Of a DNA stretch of 64,000 bases, positions 17,107 to 26,461 are shown in pieces (position 1 is the stretch's first letter; each line of letters opens with the position of its first letter). Source of the DNA: Algoriella xinjiangensis (GTDB lineage: Bacteria; Bacteroidota; Bacteroidia; Flavobacteriales; Weeksellaceae); the NCBI RefSeq assembly GCF_900115015.1, contig NZ_FOUZ01000002.1:62001-126000 (forward strand), read 5' to 3'. The translations under genes were made by a program, and so were the position numbers. The notes under the pieces were generated by a model. The model was not told the origin of the DNA. It searched no databases and worked only from the letters and a program-made list of their open reading frames with translations.

Positions 17107-17916
17107 ATGATAGAAACTTTATCAAACATAAAACACAAAGATTCGCCAAACTTCTTTTTAATTGCTGGTCCATGTGCAATCGAAAGCGAAGATATGGCTT
17201 TGAGAATTGCGGAACGCGTAATTACTATTACAGATAAATTGGAGATTCCTTATATTTTTAAAGGATCATTCAAAAAAGCAAATCGTTCTCGTATTGATAG
17301 TTTTACTGGAATTGGAGACGAAAAAGCATTAAAAATTATTCAGAAAATTGGAGAAACTTTTGATGTGCCAACAACAACAGATATTCACGAGCCTTTTCAT
17401 GCAGAAATGGCAGCGGCTTATGTTGATGTTTTACAAATTCCTGCATTTTTAGTTCGTCAAACAGACTTGGTTGTTGCTGCGGCGCAAACAGGTAAACATG
17501 TGACATTAAAAAAAGGACAATTTCTTTCGCCAGAAGCAATGAAATTTCCGGTAGAAAAAGTAACAGATTCTGGTAACAGTAATGTTGCAATTATAGAACG
17601 TGGTACAATGTTAGGTTACGGAGATTTAGTGGTAGATTATCGTGGAATTCCGGTAATGCAAAACTATGCACCCGTTATTTTAGATATTACACACTCACTT
17701 CAACAGCCAAATCAGGCTTCAGGTGTAACTGGTGGTAAACCAGAATTAATAGAAACAATTGCGAAAGCAGGTATTGCAGTAGGTGCAGATGGTTTATTTA
17801 TAGAAACTCATCCAGATCCTAAAAATGCAAAAAGTGACGGAGCAAATATGTTACAATTAGACTTGTTAGAAGGTTTATTAACAAAATTAGTTAGAGTTCG
17901 TCAAGCAATTCTATAA
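17107..17916 (+). CDS. kdsA: 3-deoxy-8-phosphooctulonate synthase (Kdo-8-P synthase)
   Basis: A 269-residue cytoplasmic enzyme that condenses arabinose 5-phosphate with phosphoenolpyruvate to Kdo 8-phosphate, the first committed step to the Kdo of lipid A core. Motifs include AGPCAIESE, FKGSFKKANRS, TDIHEP, RQTDL and FIETHPDP. Cys23 in AGPCAIES stands where E. coli KdsA has Asn26, and KSDGAN replaces KCDG, so this is the metal-dependent class, as in Aquifex. waaA, which transfers Kdo, is at 61.5 kb. A weak terminator lies between kdsA and hemN. Confidence 0.96.
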   Translation: MIETLSNIKHKDSPNFFLIAGPCAIESEDMALRIAERVITITDKLEIPYIFKGSFKKANRSRIDSFTGIGDEKALKIIQKIGETFDVPTTTDIHEPFHAEMAAAYVDVLQIPAFLVRQTDLVVAAAQTGKHVTLKKGQFLSPEAMKFPVEKVTDSGNSNVAIIERGTMLGYGDLVVDYRGIPVMQNYAPVILDITHSLQQPNQASGVTGGKPELIETIAKAGIAVGADGLFIETHPDPKNAKSDGANMLQLDLLEGLLTKLVRVRQAIL

Positions 17917-17942
17917 CAATATATTAAAATAATTTATTAAAT

Positions 17943-17980
17943 AATACTTAGTCTTTGTGATTAAGTATTTTTAATTTTTT
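17943..17980 (+). terminator. Candidate kdsA terminator
   Basis: AATACTTA (17943-17950) pairs with TAAGTATT (17962-17969) around 11 nt, followed by TTTAATTTTTT. It is AT-rich, so strength is uncertain. Confidence 0.5.
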
Positions 17981-17984
17981 AGAT

Positions 17985-19346
17985 ATGAATAATTTAATTC
18001 AAAAATACAATATTCCAGGACCTCGTTATACAAGTTATCCAACTGTACCATTTTGGGACAACGATAGCTTTACAAAACAAGGTTGGATAGAAACTTTTCA
18101 ACGATCATTCGATGAAAGTAATGAAGCAGAAGGAATATCTCTTTACATTCATTTACCATTTTGCGAAGCATTATGTACATTTTGTGCGTGTAACAAACGT
18201 ATTACAAAACAACATACTGTAGAAGTTCCGTATATAGAAACGGTATTAAAAGAATGGAAATTGTATGTAGATTTATTATCAGCTCGTCCAAAAATTAAAG
18301 AAATACATTTAGGAGGAGGAACACCAACATTTTTTTCGCCAGAAAATCTGAAGAAATTAATAGATGGAATTTTTGAGTATTCGGATATCGCCGAAGGACA
18401 CGAATTTAGTTTAGAAGGTCATCCAAATAATACAACAAAAGAGCATCTACAAGTTTTATTTGATTTAGGATTTAGACGAATTTCTTACGGTGTACAAGAT
18501 TATGATCTTAAAGTGCAGAAAGCGATTAATCGCGTTCAACCTTTCGAAAATGTGAAGCAAGCAACAGAAGATGCGCGCGAAATTGGATTTACATCAGTTT
18601 CTCACGATTTGATTTTTGGTTTGCCTCATCAAACTTTAGAAGGAATGGTGGAAACGATTAATTTAACAAGAGAATTAAACCCAGATCGTATTTCGTTTTA
18701 CAGCTATGCGCATGTGCCTTGGATAAAAGGAGTTGGACAACGTGGTTTTCAGGACGAAGATTTACCTTCGCCAGAGTTAAAACGTGCATTGTACGAGGAA
18801 GGAAAAAGAATGTTTGAAGAATTGAATTATTTTGAAGTTGGGATGGATCATTTTGCTTTAGAGCAAGATTCGATGTATCAATCAATGAAAAACAATTCGT
18901 TACACCGTAATTTTATGGGCTATTCTTCATCTAAAACACAATTAATGATTGGTTTAGGCGTTTCGTCTATCAGTGATTCTTGGTACAGTTTTGCTCAGAA
19001 TGAGAAAACGGTAGAAGAATATGAAAAATCAATCAATAACGGAGAATTATCAGTTTTTAAAGGTCATATTTTATCAGAAGAAGATTTAATTATGCGTCGT
19101 CATATTTTAAATTTAATGTGTAATTTACAAACTTCTTGGGCAGACGAAAATGCAAAAATAAACGATGTAGATCGTATAAAAACGATGTTACAAGGCATGG
19201 TTGAAGATGATTTGATTGCGTTTACAGACAGCGGTATAATTGTAAAAGAAGAAGGTCGACCATTTGTAAGAAACGTTTGTATGCCATTCGATAAGAGAAT
19301 GATAGATAATGAACCAGAAACGCGTATTTTCTCGATGACTATCTAA
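17985..19346 (+). CDS. hemN: Oxygen-independent coproporphyrinogen III oxidase
   Basis: A 453-residue radical SAM enzyme that decarboxylates coproporphyrinogen III to protoporphyrinogen IX in anaerobic haem synthesis. The 4Fe-4S/SAM motif CxxxCxxCxC is present as Cys60, Cys64, Cys67 and Cys69 (CEALCTFCAC), the pattern of true HemN. GGGTPTFF follows, then SLEGHPNN and GVQDYDLKVQKAINR in the barrel, and a C-terminal HemN domain beginning near 370. Length fits E. coli HemN (457) and not the shorter HemW. It stands after kdsA and before hpt, each apparently with its own start region. Confidence 0.95.
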   Translation: MNNLIQKYNIPGPRYTSYPTVPFWDNDSFTKQGWIETFQRSFDESNEAEGISLYIHLPFCEALCTFCACNKRITKQHTVEVPYIETVLKEWKLYVDLLSARPKIKEIHLGGGTPTFFSPENLKKLIDGIFEYSDIAEGHEFSLEGHPNNTTKEHLQVLFDLGFRRISYGVQDYDLKVQKAINRVQPFENVKQATEDAREIGFTSVSHDLIFGLPHQTLEGMVETINLTRELNPDRISFYSYAHVPWIKGVGQRGFQDEDLPSPELKRALYEEGKRMFEELNYFEVGMDHFALEQDSMYQSMKNNSLHRNFMGYSSSKTQLMIGLGVSSISDSWYSFAQNEKTVEEYEKSINNGELSVFKGHILSEEDLIMRRHILNLMCNLQTSWADENAKINDVDRIKTMLQGMVEDDLIAFTDSGIIVKEEGRPFVRNVCMPFDKRMIDNEPETRIFSMTI

Positions 19347-19387
19347 TTAATTTTAGATAAATATGCGAATCTTTATTTAAAAAAGTA

Positions 19388-19395
19388 TATATTTG
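19388..19395 (+). promoter_or_regulatory. -7 box TATATTTG for hpt
   Basis: A perfect TAnnTTTG box that overlaps an in-frame TTG at 19393, so translation should start at the ATG 19408; the leader is only about 5-10 nt. Confidence 0.55.
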
Positions 19396-19407
19396 AATAT
19401 CTCAACA

Positions 19408-19944
19408 ATGAAAGAAATAGAAATCCACGGTAAAAAATTTATACCGTACATCGCTTTTGAAGAAATAGAACATGCCATCAAAAATATGGCAAACGAAGTT
19501 TACGAAGAATACAAAGACGAAAGACCAATTTTTGTTGGCGTATTAAACGGAGTTGTAATGTTTTTCAGCGATTTCTTAAAACAATACCAAGGTGAATGTG
19601 AAATATCATTCTTAAAATTAAAATCTTACGAAGGTACAGAATCAACAGGAAAAGTTGAAATTGAGATGGATATCCCAATGAGTGTTGAAGGTCGCCACGT
19701 AATTATTTTAGAAGATATTGTAGATACAGGAAATACTTTGATTGAGTTACACCGTATCTTAAAAGAGAAAAAGGTGAAATCTTTAAAAGTAGCAACATTG
19801 TTATTTAAACCAGATGCTTACAAAAAAGACTTAAAAGTAGATTTAGTTGGAATTTCTATTCCAGATAAATTTGTAGTAGGTTACGGTTTAGATTACGACG
19901 GTCTTGGAAGAAATTTACCAGATATTTATCAAATAAAACATTAA
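19408..19944 (+). CDS. hpt: Hypoxanthine (guanine) phosphoribosyltransferase
   Basis: A 178-residue purine-salvage enzyme that joins hypoxanthine or guanine to PRPP, giving IMP or GMP. The PRPP-binding signature VIILEDIVDTGNTL is complete, and FVGVLNGVVMFFSDFL and the C-terminal FVVGYGLDYDG loop (purine contact) are typical. I take the ATG at 19408 (MKEIEIHGKKF) because the upstream TTG at 19393 lies inside the promoter box. The gene runs into adk with a 7-bp gap, so the two nucleotide genes form an operon. In related genomes I expect obgE to follow adk; here a reversed gene pair intervenes. Confidence 0.95.
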   Translation: MKEIEIHGKKFIPYIAFEEIEHAIKNMANEVYEEYKDERPIFVGVLNGVVMFFSDFLKQYQGECEISFLKLKSYEGTESTGKVEIEMDIPMSVEGRHVIILEDIVDTGNTLIELHRILKEKKVKSLKVATLLFKPDAYKKDLKVDLVGISIPDKFVVGYGLDYDGLGRNLPDIYQIKH

Positions 19945-19951
19945 AAATAAA

Positions 19952-20530
19952 ATGCTAAACATTGTATTGTTCGGCCCTCCTGGTAGTGGTAAAGGAACGC
20001 AAGCTAAATTCTTAGAAGAAAAATACCAAACTCCGCAAATTTCAACAGGAGATTTATTTCGTTACAATTTAAAAAATGAAACTGAATTAGGAGCGTTGGC
20101 TAAATCTTATATGGATAAAGGTCAATTAGTGCCAGATGAGGTTACAACAAATATGCTTGTTGATCATTTAGATAATAATCCAAATCCGCAAGGTTTTATC
20201 TTTGATGGATACCCAAGAACTACAGCTCAGGCAGAAGCTTTAGATAAAATTTTAACAGAAAAATACCAAAGCGAAGTAAGTGTTACATTAGCATTAGTAG
20301 TTGATGATGAAATTTTAGTACAACGTTTGTTAGAGCGTGGTAAAACTTCTGGTCGTGCAGATGATGTTGACGAAACTATTATCCGCGATCGTATTACCGA
20401 GTATTATGCAAAAACTGCAATTGTAGCCGAGCATTACAAAGCACAAGGTAAATGGGTAGAAATAGATGGAGTAGGTACTATAGAAGATATTACTGAAAAA
20501 TTAAACGCAGCAATTAAAGAGGTTTTATAA
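19952..20530 (+). CDS. adk: Adenylate kinase
   Basis: A 192-residue kinase that interconverts ATP + AMP and 2 ADP. Walker A is GPPGSGKGT (8-16); STGDLFR, the FDGYPRT AMP motif and the GRADDVDETIIRDR lid region follow. The short lid, without the four-cysteine zinc site of longer kinases, gives the compact form usual in Bacteroidota. Second gene of the hpt-adk operon, closed by a strong terminator at 20551-20587. The energy-charge role and the purine-salvage neighbour fit well. Confidence 0.96.
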   Translation: MLNIVLFGPPGSGKGTQAKFLEEKYQTPQISTGDLFRYNLKNETELGALAKSYMDKGQLVPDEVTTNMLVDHLDNNPNPQGFIFDGYPRTTAQAEALDKILTEKYQSEVSVTLALVVDDEILVQRLLERGKTSGRADDVDETIIRDRITEYYAKTAIVAEHYKAQGKWVEIDGVGTIEDITEKLNAAIKEVL

Positions 20531-20550
20531 GAACAACTTTACATGATATA

Positions 20551-20587
20551 AAAAAAAGGATTCTCAAAAACGAGAATCCTTTTTTTT
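20551..20587. terminator. Bidirectional terminator, adk / hydrolase
   Basis: A 15-bp perfect stem AAAAAAAGGATTCTC / GAGAATCCTTTTTTT with a 6-nt loop; suitable for both convergent transcripts. Confidence 0.92.
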
Positions 20588-20617
20588 ATTTTGAATATTT
20601 ATGATTTAGAATCATGA

Positions 20618-21580
20618 TTATTTTATAAAATTTGAAACTGATTTTTCCCATTCACTAGAAAAATGATTTAAATAATTTTCATGTCCTGCAGATTGAAATA
20701 TCTTTAATTTTTTATTTTTTGAATTAATGTTTTTATAAATAGCATCAATCTCAATTCTTTTTACATTCTTATCTTTTGCTCCATACATTAAAAGAACAGG
20801 TTGTGTAATGTTTTTCGAATATTCATCAGGATTATGGTCAAAAGCCCAAAAACCATTTATTGTACCACCCCAAAAAATTAATAAATAGGAAAGAGGAAAA
20901 GTTGGAAGATTCATATTCTCAAATCTATTTTCTACAGTTTGTTGCATTGTTGCAAATGGACATTCAATAATTACTTTTTGAGGATTTAGTTTAAAATCAG
21001 AAATAGCTTTCATTATTGAAACAGCTCCCATAGAATTACCATAAAGTACGATATTACTGTTATTTTTTGAGGCATAATTATAAACCGTTTGCACATTATT
21101 TGCTTCTAAATAACCAATTGTAGTTTGATATCCTTCTGAATTTCCGCAACCCATAAAATCGGTCAAAATTGTTGAATATCCTATTTTATTAAAATATTCA
21201 GCATTTTTAATAAGTGATGATTTCTCTGATGAATAACCATGAAAAAGCAAAACAATTCCTTTAGAATTTGGAACAATATTTTCCCATATTTCGATCTCTA
21301 CATTACTTTGTAATTGTTTTGTAACTGTATTGATTGGTAACTCTCCAATATATTTAGGTTTTGGATTATTAACACCAAAAATTAAGGTAGAAATTTTTTC
21401 TAATGTATTTAACTTACTTGGTGATTGAGTTTTGTTAGAATTCTCTTTTTTCGAAAAATGCGTAAATTTATATGAATGAAATATTGAAATTATATTCATA
21501 AAAATGAAACAAATTATTAAGCTATAAATTAAGAATTTGGATATTTTTTTTATTAACGAAATTTTTTTCATTAGATTCAT
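20618..21580 (-). CDS. Membrane-anchored alpha/beta hydrolase
   Basis: A 320-residue alpha/beta-hydrolase with one N-terminal transmembrane helix (about 14-34), so the catalytic domain probably faces the periplasm. The oxyanion segment LLFHGYSSEKSSL, the nucleophile elbow YGNSMGAVS (Ser at the centre of GNSMG), the acid in LLMYGAKDKNVK and the base in SAGHENYL complete a Ser-Asp-His triad. Substrate unknown; similar proteins are annotated as esterases or lysophospholipase-like. Either ATG (21580 or 21571) could be the start. It lies 36 bp after pyrD on the same strand and may be co-transcribed, but it looks more AT-rich than its neighbours, which may mark a recent acquisition. Confidence 0.85.
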   Translation of the reverse strand: MNLMKKISLIKKISKFLIYSLIICFIFMNIISIFHSYKFTHFSKKENSNKTQSPSKLNTLEKISTLIFGVNNPKPKYIGELPINTVTKQLQSNVEIEIWENIVPNSKGIVLLFHGYSSEKSSLIKNAEYFNKIGYSTILTDFMGCGNSEGYQTTIGYLEANNVQTVYNYASKNNSNIVLYGNSMGAVSIMKAISDFKLNPQKVIIECPFATMQQTVENRFENMNLPTFPLSYLLIFWGGTINGFWAFDHNPDEYSKNITQPVLLMYGAKDKNVKRIEIDAIYKNINSKNKKLKIFQSAGHENYLNHFSSEWEKSVSNFIK

Positions 21581-21616
21581 TTATACAATTTTAAACGAAA
21601 AATAATTTTAAATATT

Positions 21617-22654
21617 TCACTTAATACCTTTGTTTACCAAACCTTTGCAAATGTTACTTACAATAGTTGGACCTTCGTATATAAATCCTGAATAAACTTG
21701 TAATAAACTAGCACCCGCTTCCAGTTTTTCAATTGCATCTTCTGCCGTATAAATTCCACCAACACCAATTATCGGAAAAGCTTTGTTCGATTTTTCTGAA
21801 AGATAATGAATCACTTCAGTAGAACGTTCTTTAAGTGGTTTTCCCGAAACTCCACCAGCTTCTTTTACAATTTCTGGATCAGATTTTAAACCTTCGCGAG
21901 AAATTGTTGTATTTGTTGCAATAACACCTGCAATTTTAGATTCGGAAACAATATCTATAATATCATCTAATTGAGAATCGGTTAAATCTGGCGCAATTTT
22001 AAGTAAAATTGGTTTCGGAATTTCATTCTGATTATTATATTGTTGCAAGTATTTTAGAATATACAATAATGGCTCTTTTTCTTGTAAATCCCTTAATCCA
22101 GGCGTATTTGGCGAACTTACATTTACTACAAAATAGTCAACATAATCAAACAAAGCATTAAAACATTTTACATAATCATCAACTGCATCTTCATTTGGCG
22201 TTAATTTATTTTTACCAATATTTCCACCAATAATGTAATTTTCGCGATGCGGTAATTTTTTTATTTGCTCTATTGCAAAATCAACACCTTTATTATTAAA
22301 TCCCATTCGATTAATAATTGCTTCATCTTCTAATAAACGAAACATACGAGGCGCATCATTTCCGGGTTGAGGTTTTGGTGTAACTGTTCCAATCTCGATA
22401 AAACCAAAACCAAAGTGGTTCAATTCTTCAATATATTCGGCATTTTTATCGAAACCTGCAGCTAAACCAATCGGATTTTTAAACTTAATTCCGAAAACTT
22501 CTCGCTCTAAATCTGGATGATTAAATTGATAAAATTTATTCAATAATTTTCCAACACCAGGAAAAGCAGCATAATTTTTGAGATTCCTTGTCACAAAATG
22601 GTGCGCTTCTTCGGGTTGAAGTTGAAATAAAATTTGTTTGATGTGTTTGTACAT
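21617..22654 (-). CDS. pyrD: Dihydroorotate dehydrogenase, quinone-dependent (class 2)
   Basis: A 345-residue FMN enzyme at the inner membrane that oxidises dihydroorotate to orotate with quinone as acceptor, in pyrimidine synthesis. The N-terminal helices ([12 protein letters not shown]) form the quinone tunnel of class 2 enzymes. [31 protein letters not shown] and [15 protein letters not shown] (active-site Ser180/181) are diagnostic, with GVIATNTT and GVGGI for FMN phosphate. A -7 box (minus strand, 22659-22666) ends only 4 nt before the ATG, suggesting a leaderless or nearly leaderless mRNA. Confidence 0.96.
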   Translation of the reverse strand: MYKHIKQILFQLQPEEAHHFVTRNLKNYAAFPGVGKLLNKFYQFNHPDLEREVFGIKFKNPIGLAAGFDKNAEYIEELNHFGFGFIEIGTVTPKPQPGNDAPRMFRLLEDEAIINRMGFNNKGVDFAIEQIKKLPHRENYIIGGNIGKNKLTPNEDAVDDYVKCFNALFDYVDYFVVNVSSPNTPGLRDLQEKEPLLYILKYLQQYNNQNEIPKPILLKIAPDLTDSQLDDIIDIVSESKIAGVIATNTTISREGLKSDPEIVKEAGGVSGKPLKERSTEVIHYLSEKSNKAFPIIGVGGIYTAEDAIEKLEAGASLLQVYSGFIYEGPTIVSNICKGLVNKGIK

Positions 22655-22658
22655 GCTG

Positions 22659-22666
22659 CAAAATTA
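22659..22666 (-). promoter_or_regulatory. -7 box TAATTTTG for pyrD
   Basis: A perfect TAnnTTTG box on the minus strand, ending 4 nt before the pyrD start codon. Confidence 0.45.
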
Positions 22667-22769
22667 AGAATATCCAACTAATATTTAAATTAACATGTAA
22701 ACTGTTTTAAATTATTTTGAAAGATTTTGATTATTAGCGATTAGATTTTAATATCAAAATTAGAAATCG

Positions 22770-22777
22770 TACTTTTG
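22770..22777 (+). promoter_or_regulatory. -7 box TACTTTTG for obgE
   Basis: A perfect TAnnTTTG box 29 bp upstream of the obgE ATG; no TTG at -33. Confidence 0.55.
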
Positions 22778-22806
22778 CAGACTATTTATATAAAAAAGAA
22801 AAAATT

Positions 22807-23793
22807 ATGCAATCAAATTTTGTTGACTACGTAAAAATCAATTGTAGAGCCGGACACGGTGGTGCGGGTTCAGCAAGTTTGCATCGCGAAAAATATATCG
22901 ATAAAGGAGGTCCCGATGGTGGAGATGGTGGTCGTGGTGGTAACATTACGATTGTTGGTAATTCTAACTTTTGGACTTTATTAGAATTTCGTTTTAAAAG
23001 ACATTTCCGTGGATCAAACGGTGGTCGTGGTGGTAAATCGCGTTCTACAGGTGCAGACGGAGAGGATATTATTTTAGATGTTCCTATTGGTGTGATAGCC
23101 AGAGATGAAGAAGGAAACATTATTGGAGAAATTACGGATGATGGTCAACAATTGATTATTGCAAAAGGAGGAAAAGGAGGTTTAGGAAACTGGAATTTTC
23201 GTTCTGCTACTCGTCAAACTCCTCGTTATGCACAACCTGGTTTAGATGGTGATGAATTACAAGTAACTTTAGAGTTAAAAATATTAGCCGATGTAGGTTT
23301 AGTAGGTTTTCCAAATGCGGGTAAATCAACTTTATTGTCTGCTGTTTCTGCTGCCAAACCAAAAATTGCGGATTATGCGTTTACAACGCTTACACCCAAT
23401 TTAGGAATTGTAGAATACCGTAACCATAAGTCATTTGTAATGGCGGATATTCCTGGAATTATCGAAGGTGCTGCCGAAGGTAAAGGTCTTGGACATCGTT
23501 TTTTACGTCATATTGAGCGTAATTCTACGTTATTATTCTTGATTCCTGCGGATGCTGCAGATTATGGAAAAGAGTACAATATTTTGTTGAATGAGTTGAC
23601 AAAATTTAATCCAGAATTATTGGATAAAGAGCGTGTTTTAGCTATTTCTAAATCGGATATGTTAGATGATGAATTAAAAGCAGAAATTCTAAAACAATTA
23701 CCAACAGATATTATTACAACTTTTATTTCGTCTATTACAGGTGAAGGAATTATGGAGTTAAAAGATATTTTGTGGGATAAGTTACACGATTAA
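22807..23793 (+). CDS. obgE: GTPase Obg/CgtA
   Basis: A 328-residue ribosome-associated GTPase that takes part in late 50S assembly and the stringent response. The glycine-rich Obg fold occupies residues 1-158 ([28 protein letters not shown]). The G domain has G1 GFPNAGKS (167-174), G3 [17 protein letters not shown]4 SKSD and a G5 Ser region. The variable C-terminal domain of E. coli Obg is absent, as in other short forms. ybaB follows after 22 bp, so these two are probably an operon. Confidence 0.96.
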   Translation: MQSNFVDYVKINCRAGHGGAGSASLHREKYIDKGGPDGGDGGRGGNITIVGNSNFWTLLEFRFKRHFRGSNGGRGGKSRSTGADGEDIILDVPIGVIARDEEGNIIGEITDDGQQLIIAKGGKGGLGNWNFRSATRQTPRYAQPGLDGDELQVTLELKILADVGLVGFPNAGKSTLLSAVSAAKPKIADYAFTTLTPNLGIVEYRNHKSFVMADIPGIIEGAAEGKGLGHRFLRHIERNSTLLFLIPADAADYGKEYNILLNELTKFNPELLDKERVLAISKSDMLDDELKAEILKQLPTDIITTFISSITGEGIMELKDILWDKLHD

Positions 23794-23815
23794 TTAACTA
23801 TTAAAAATAAAATAA

Positions 23816-24136
23816 ATGTTTGGAAATTTTGGAGACATCATGGGAATGATGGGGAAAATTGGTTCAATTAAAGATAAATTTTCTGATTTAAAAAATGATT
23901 TAGAAAGCGAAATTTTTACAACAACTTCTAATGATGGAAGCGTGAAAATTACAATGTCTAAATTAGCAACAGTTAAAGATATTGAATTGGCTGAAGGAAT
24001 GGATAAAGAGCAAATTGAAGACATGTTAGTAATGACATTGAACAAAGCTTTGGAGCAAGTAAAAACTGAAGCTATTGATCGTGCTAAGAAAACGGCACAA
24101 GAAAATTTACCTCAAATTCCTGGAATGCCTTTCTAA
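23816..24136 (+). CDS. ybaB: YbaB/EbfC nucleoid-associated protein
   Basis: A 106-residue dimeric DNA-binding protein of the YbaB family, with the Met/Gly-rich N-terminus (MFGNFGDIMGMMGKIGSI) and the conserved central strands followed by a long C-terminal helix (MLVMTLNKALEQVKTEA) ending PQIPGMPF. Members bind DNA with weak sequence preference and have been linked to nucleoid shape. It is usually found beside dnaX and recR; here it follows obgE, while recR is at 40.8 kb. Closed by a strong palindromic terminator. Confidence 0.9.
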   Translation: MFGNFGDIMGMMGKIGSIKDKFSDLKNDLESEIFTTTSNDGSVKITMSKLATVKDIELAEGMDKEQIEDMLVMTLNKALEQVKTEAIDRAKKTAQENLPQIPGMPF

Positions 24137-24160
24137 TCATTCAGAAAATAGAAAATAATA

Positions 24161-24192
24161 AAAATCCCTGAAAGTTAACTTTCAGGGATTTT
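24161..24192. terminator. Bidirectional terminator, ybaB / metalloprotease
   Basis: Perfect palindrome AAAATCCCTGAAAGTT / AACTTTCAGGGATTTT with zero spacer, followed by T on one side and preceded by A on the other. Confidence 0.9.
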
Positions 24193-24213
24193 TTATTGTA
24201 TCTAAAATTATAC

Positions 24214-26412
24214 TTACTTGATGATTAATTTAGAAGTTGATTGTCCTTCGTTAGAAGATACTTTTACAACATAAACACCAGCAGGTAATTTAGTTTCGAT
24301 TTGTTTTTTGAAATTACCAGAAGCATTTTCTGAAGACGTGTAAACAGTTCTTCCGTTTAAATCGATAATTTCGATATTAACTTTACCAGAAACTTTTTGC
24401 TCTATTGTAAAATTTCCATTTGATGGATTAGGATAAATTAATGATTTTTTAGCATCTAATTCTTTTGTAGCTAACATTCCTGTCGAGAATTTTTTAACCG
24501 CTAAATAAATATTATCTACAGCTTCTATCATAATATAACCATTTGTTACATCTTTAGCATTTGTAGGTAACGGGAAATTTGCAGTTCCTGTATTGTCTAC
24601 GGTTCCTAATTCTTCAAAAGTTTCTCCACCATCCCAAGAGATTGATATTTTTACTTTTTCAGTATTAATAGGAGCAATGTTTGTGTTTGCTACATCCCAA
24701 GTTACATCAAAATTAGAAACGTTAAGTAACAATTGGTTTTCTGTATTATTAGGAGTATTTACAACAAATGGTCCTACACCATCTACAGCCATTACTTTTA
24801 CAGTTGCAGATTGTGTTTGTGGTCCTTCTGTATTACTATCTCTAGATGTTATTGTAAAATCGTAATTTCTTGCAACAGATGTTAACGATTCCCACACTAC
24901 ATTACCAGTACCTGCATGTAATAATCTATTTGATAATATAAAACTTAATTTAGGAAAATATCGATATGTTTCCTCTACAGGACTGAATGATCTAAAGTTT
25001 GGTCCAGCAGTTTTAGTTTCTTTTACTCTACTATTTGCAGCTGTTGTAGCGCTAGTTCCTGAATTGTTTTGTTCCCAAGTATTCATAAGAACATCATTTT
25101 CTGCATCAGTTATTTTAGCATCTAATTTAAAAGCTGTTCCAACAGGAATTCTGTACAATGATTTTTCTAATTCAATTTTTGGAGGTGTATTTAAAATAGG
25201 TTTTTCGATACCACAAGTTTTATTTTTTAGATTATTTTGAACTTGTAAAATACTTCTATACGTAAAATAATCATCAGAATTTGCTTGAACATTGTATGAT
25301 GTAATTCCTGCATAACCCATAATTGTAGATCCACCACCTGGTTCTACATTAACACCAGTACCTTCGATATTGTTAGAAAATGTGTGATTTGCACCTATTT
25401 GATGTCCAATTTCATGCGCAACATAATCAATGTCAAATTTATCACCAAAAGGTTTTCTATCAGCTGGCGAAGTAAAACCACTTCCTTTGTTTGCATCATT
25501 ACAAATACAACCAATACAACCAGCGTTTCCACCACCACCAGCGTCTCCAAATAAGTGGCCAATGTCATAATTTTCGCTACCAAATGTAGTTGTTAGGTGT
25601 TTTTGTAATTCACTATTCCAACTATTCATACTTGATGAATTTGAGTATGGATCTGTTGTAGGATCTAAGAAAATTAAGCTTTCTACATTATCAGCTAAAA
25701 CAAAATTTAAAGCCATGTCTTTTTCAAAAACTCCGTTTACACGTGTCATTGTATTGTTCATCGCTTCAAGTGCTTTTTCTACTGTTCCACCAAAATATTG
25801 TGTATATTCTCCTGTTACAGATAAAGCTAAACGATATGTTCTGAATTTTTGATCACTGTGTTTTGCATCAATGTTTTCACCACTTTGTGCTGCAGCATGT
25901 TCGTTTTCTGTTAAACAAGCAAAATCATCTTTTGCAGATTTTTCGTTATGAACTTCAAAATATTTACCATCAGTAGAGTAAGTTTCTAAATATTCTGATT
26001 TTTCATTTGCTCTAAAAATAGTAGAACTAATACCAGAAGGTCCAGTACTAAAACGTAGATAAGCAGAAGGATCTTCTAAACTTTTTCCTACATAAGAACG
26101 AATGTTAGAGAATTTAGTTTGAAGTTTTTCTGAGAAATTAGATGCTTCCCAAATTTCAAAACGTTCAAGATTACCATTAATGTTAGGCATTGTAATTACA
26201 ATCCCTACTTGGTCTGAGTGACGTTGCGCTACGTTTGTTAATTTTTGATCTAAAGTTTTACGATCTAATGTAAAGATTTTTTGATTTCTCTTATCCTGAT
26301 ACTCTCTTTTAGCCGATGGATAAGCTTCAGCTTCACTAACGGACTTCCAATTCTGCCCGAAAGTATAAGTCCCAGCTAGTATAATAGCTAGGGAAATTGT
26401 AATTTTATTCAT
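24214..26412 (-). CDS. Secreted metzincin zinc metalloprotease with T9SS sorting domain
   Basis: A 732-residue extracellular protease. Signal peptide at 1-19 (TYTFGQ), then a propeptide-like N-domain. The catalytic domain from about 190 has the metzincin zinc site HEIGHQIGANH (His333, Glu334, His337, His343) and the Met-turn STIMGYAG (Met365), of the reprolysin type (M12B-like). A glycine/cysteine-rich loop (GGGGNAGCIGCIC) precedes it. Beta-rich domains follow (about 410-660, PKIELEKSLYRIPVGTAF onwards). The C-terminal 75 residues (from YPNPSNGNFTIEQ to STSKLIIK) are a type A T9SS sorting domain, removed on export. Its target may be host or environmental protein. Confidence 0.93.
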   Translation of the reverse strand: MNKITISLAIILAGTYTFGQNWKSVSEAEAYPSAKREYQDKRNQKIFTLDRKTLDQKLTNVAQRHSDQVGIVITMPNINGNLERFEIWEASNFSEKLQTKFSNIRSYVGKSLEDPSAYLRFSTGPSGISSTIFRANEKSEYLETYSTDGKYFEVHNEKSAKDDFACLTENEHAAAQSGENIDAKHSDQKFRTYRLALSVTGEYTQYFGGTVEKALEAMNNTMTRVNGVFEKDMALNFVLADNVESLIFLDPTTDPYSNSSSMNSWNSELQKHLTTTFGSENYDIGHLFGDAGGGGNAGCIGCICNDANKGSGFTSPADRKPFGDKFDIDYVAHEIGHQIGANHTFSNNIEGTGVNVEPGGGSTIMGYAGITSYNVQANSDDYFTYRSILQVQNNLKNKTCGIEKPILNTPPKIELEKSLYRIPVGTAFKLDAKITDAENDVLMNTWEQNNSGTSATTAANSRVKETKTAGPNFRSFSPVEETYRYFPKLSFILSNRLLHAGTGNVVWESLTSVARNYDFTITSRDSNTEGPQTQSATVKVMAVDGVGPFVVNTPNNTENQLLLNVSNFDVTWDVANTNIAPINTEKVKISISWDGGETFEELGTVDNTGTANFPLPTNAKDVTNGYIMIEAVDNIYLAVKKFSTGMLATKELDAKKSLIYPNPSNGNFTIEQKVSGKVNIEIIDLNGRTVYTSSENASGNFKKQIETKLPAGVYVVKVSSNEGQSTSKLIIK

Positions 26413-26461
26413 GTTAAGTGTTAATTTGAAACTAAATTAGTTAAAATAAATTGAATACACC

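Noticed and set aside
22827-23120. Pro/Arg-rich frame opposite obgE
   Set aside because: It is the complement of the glycine-rich repeats of Obg, which generate long open frames on the other strand.
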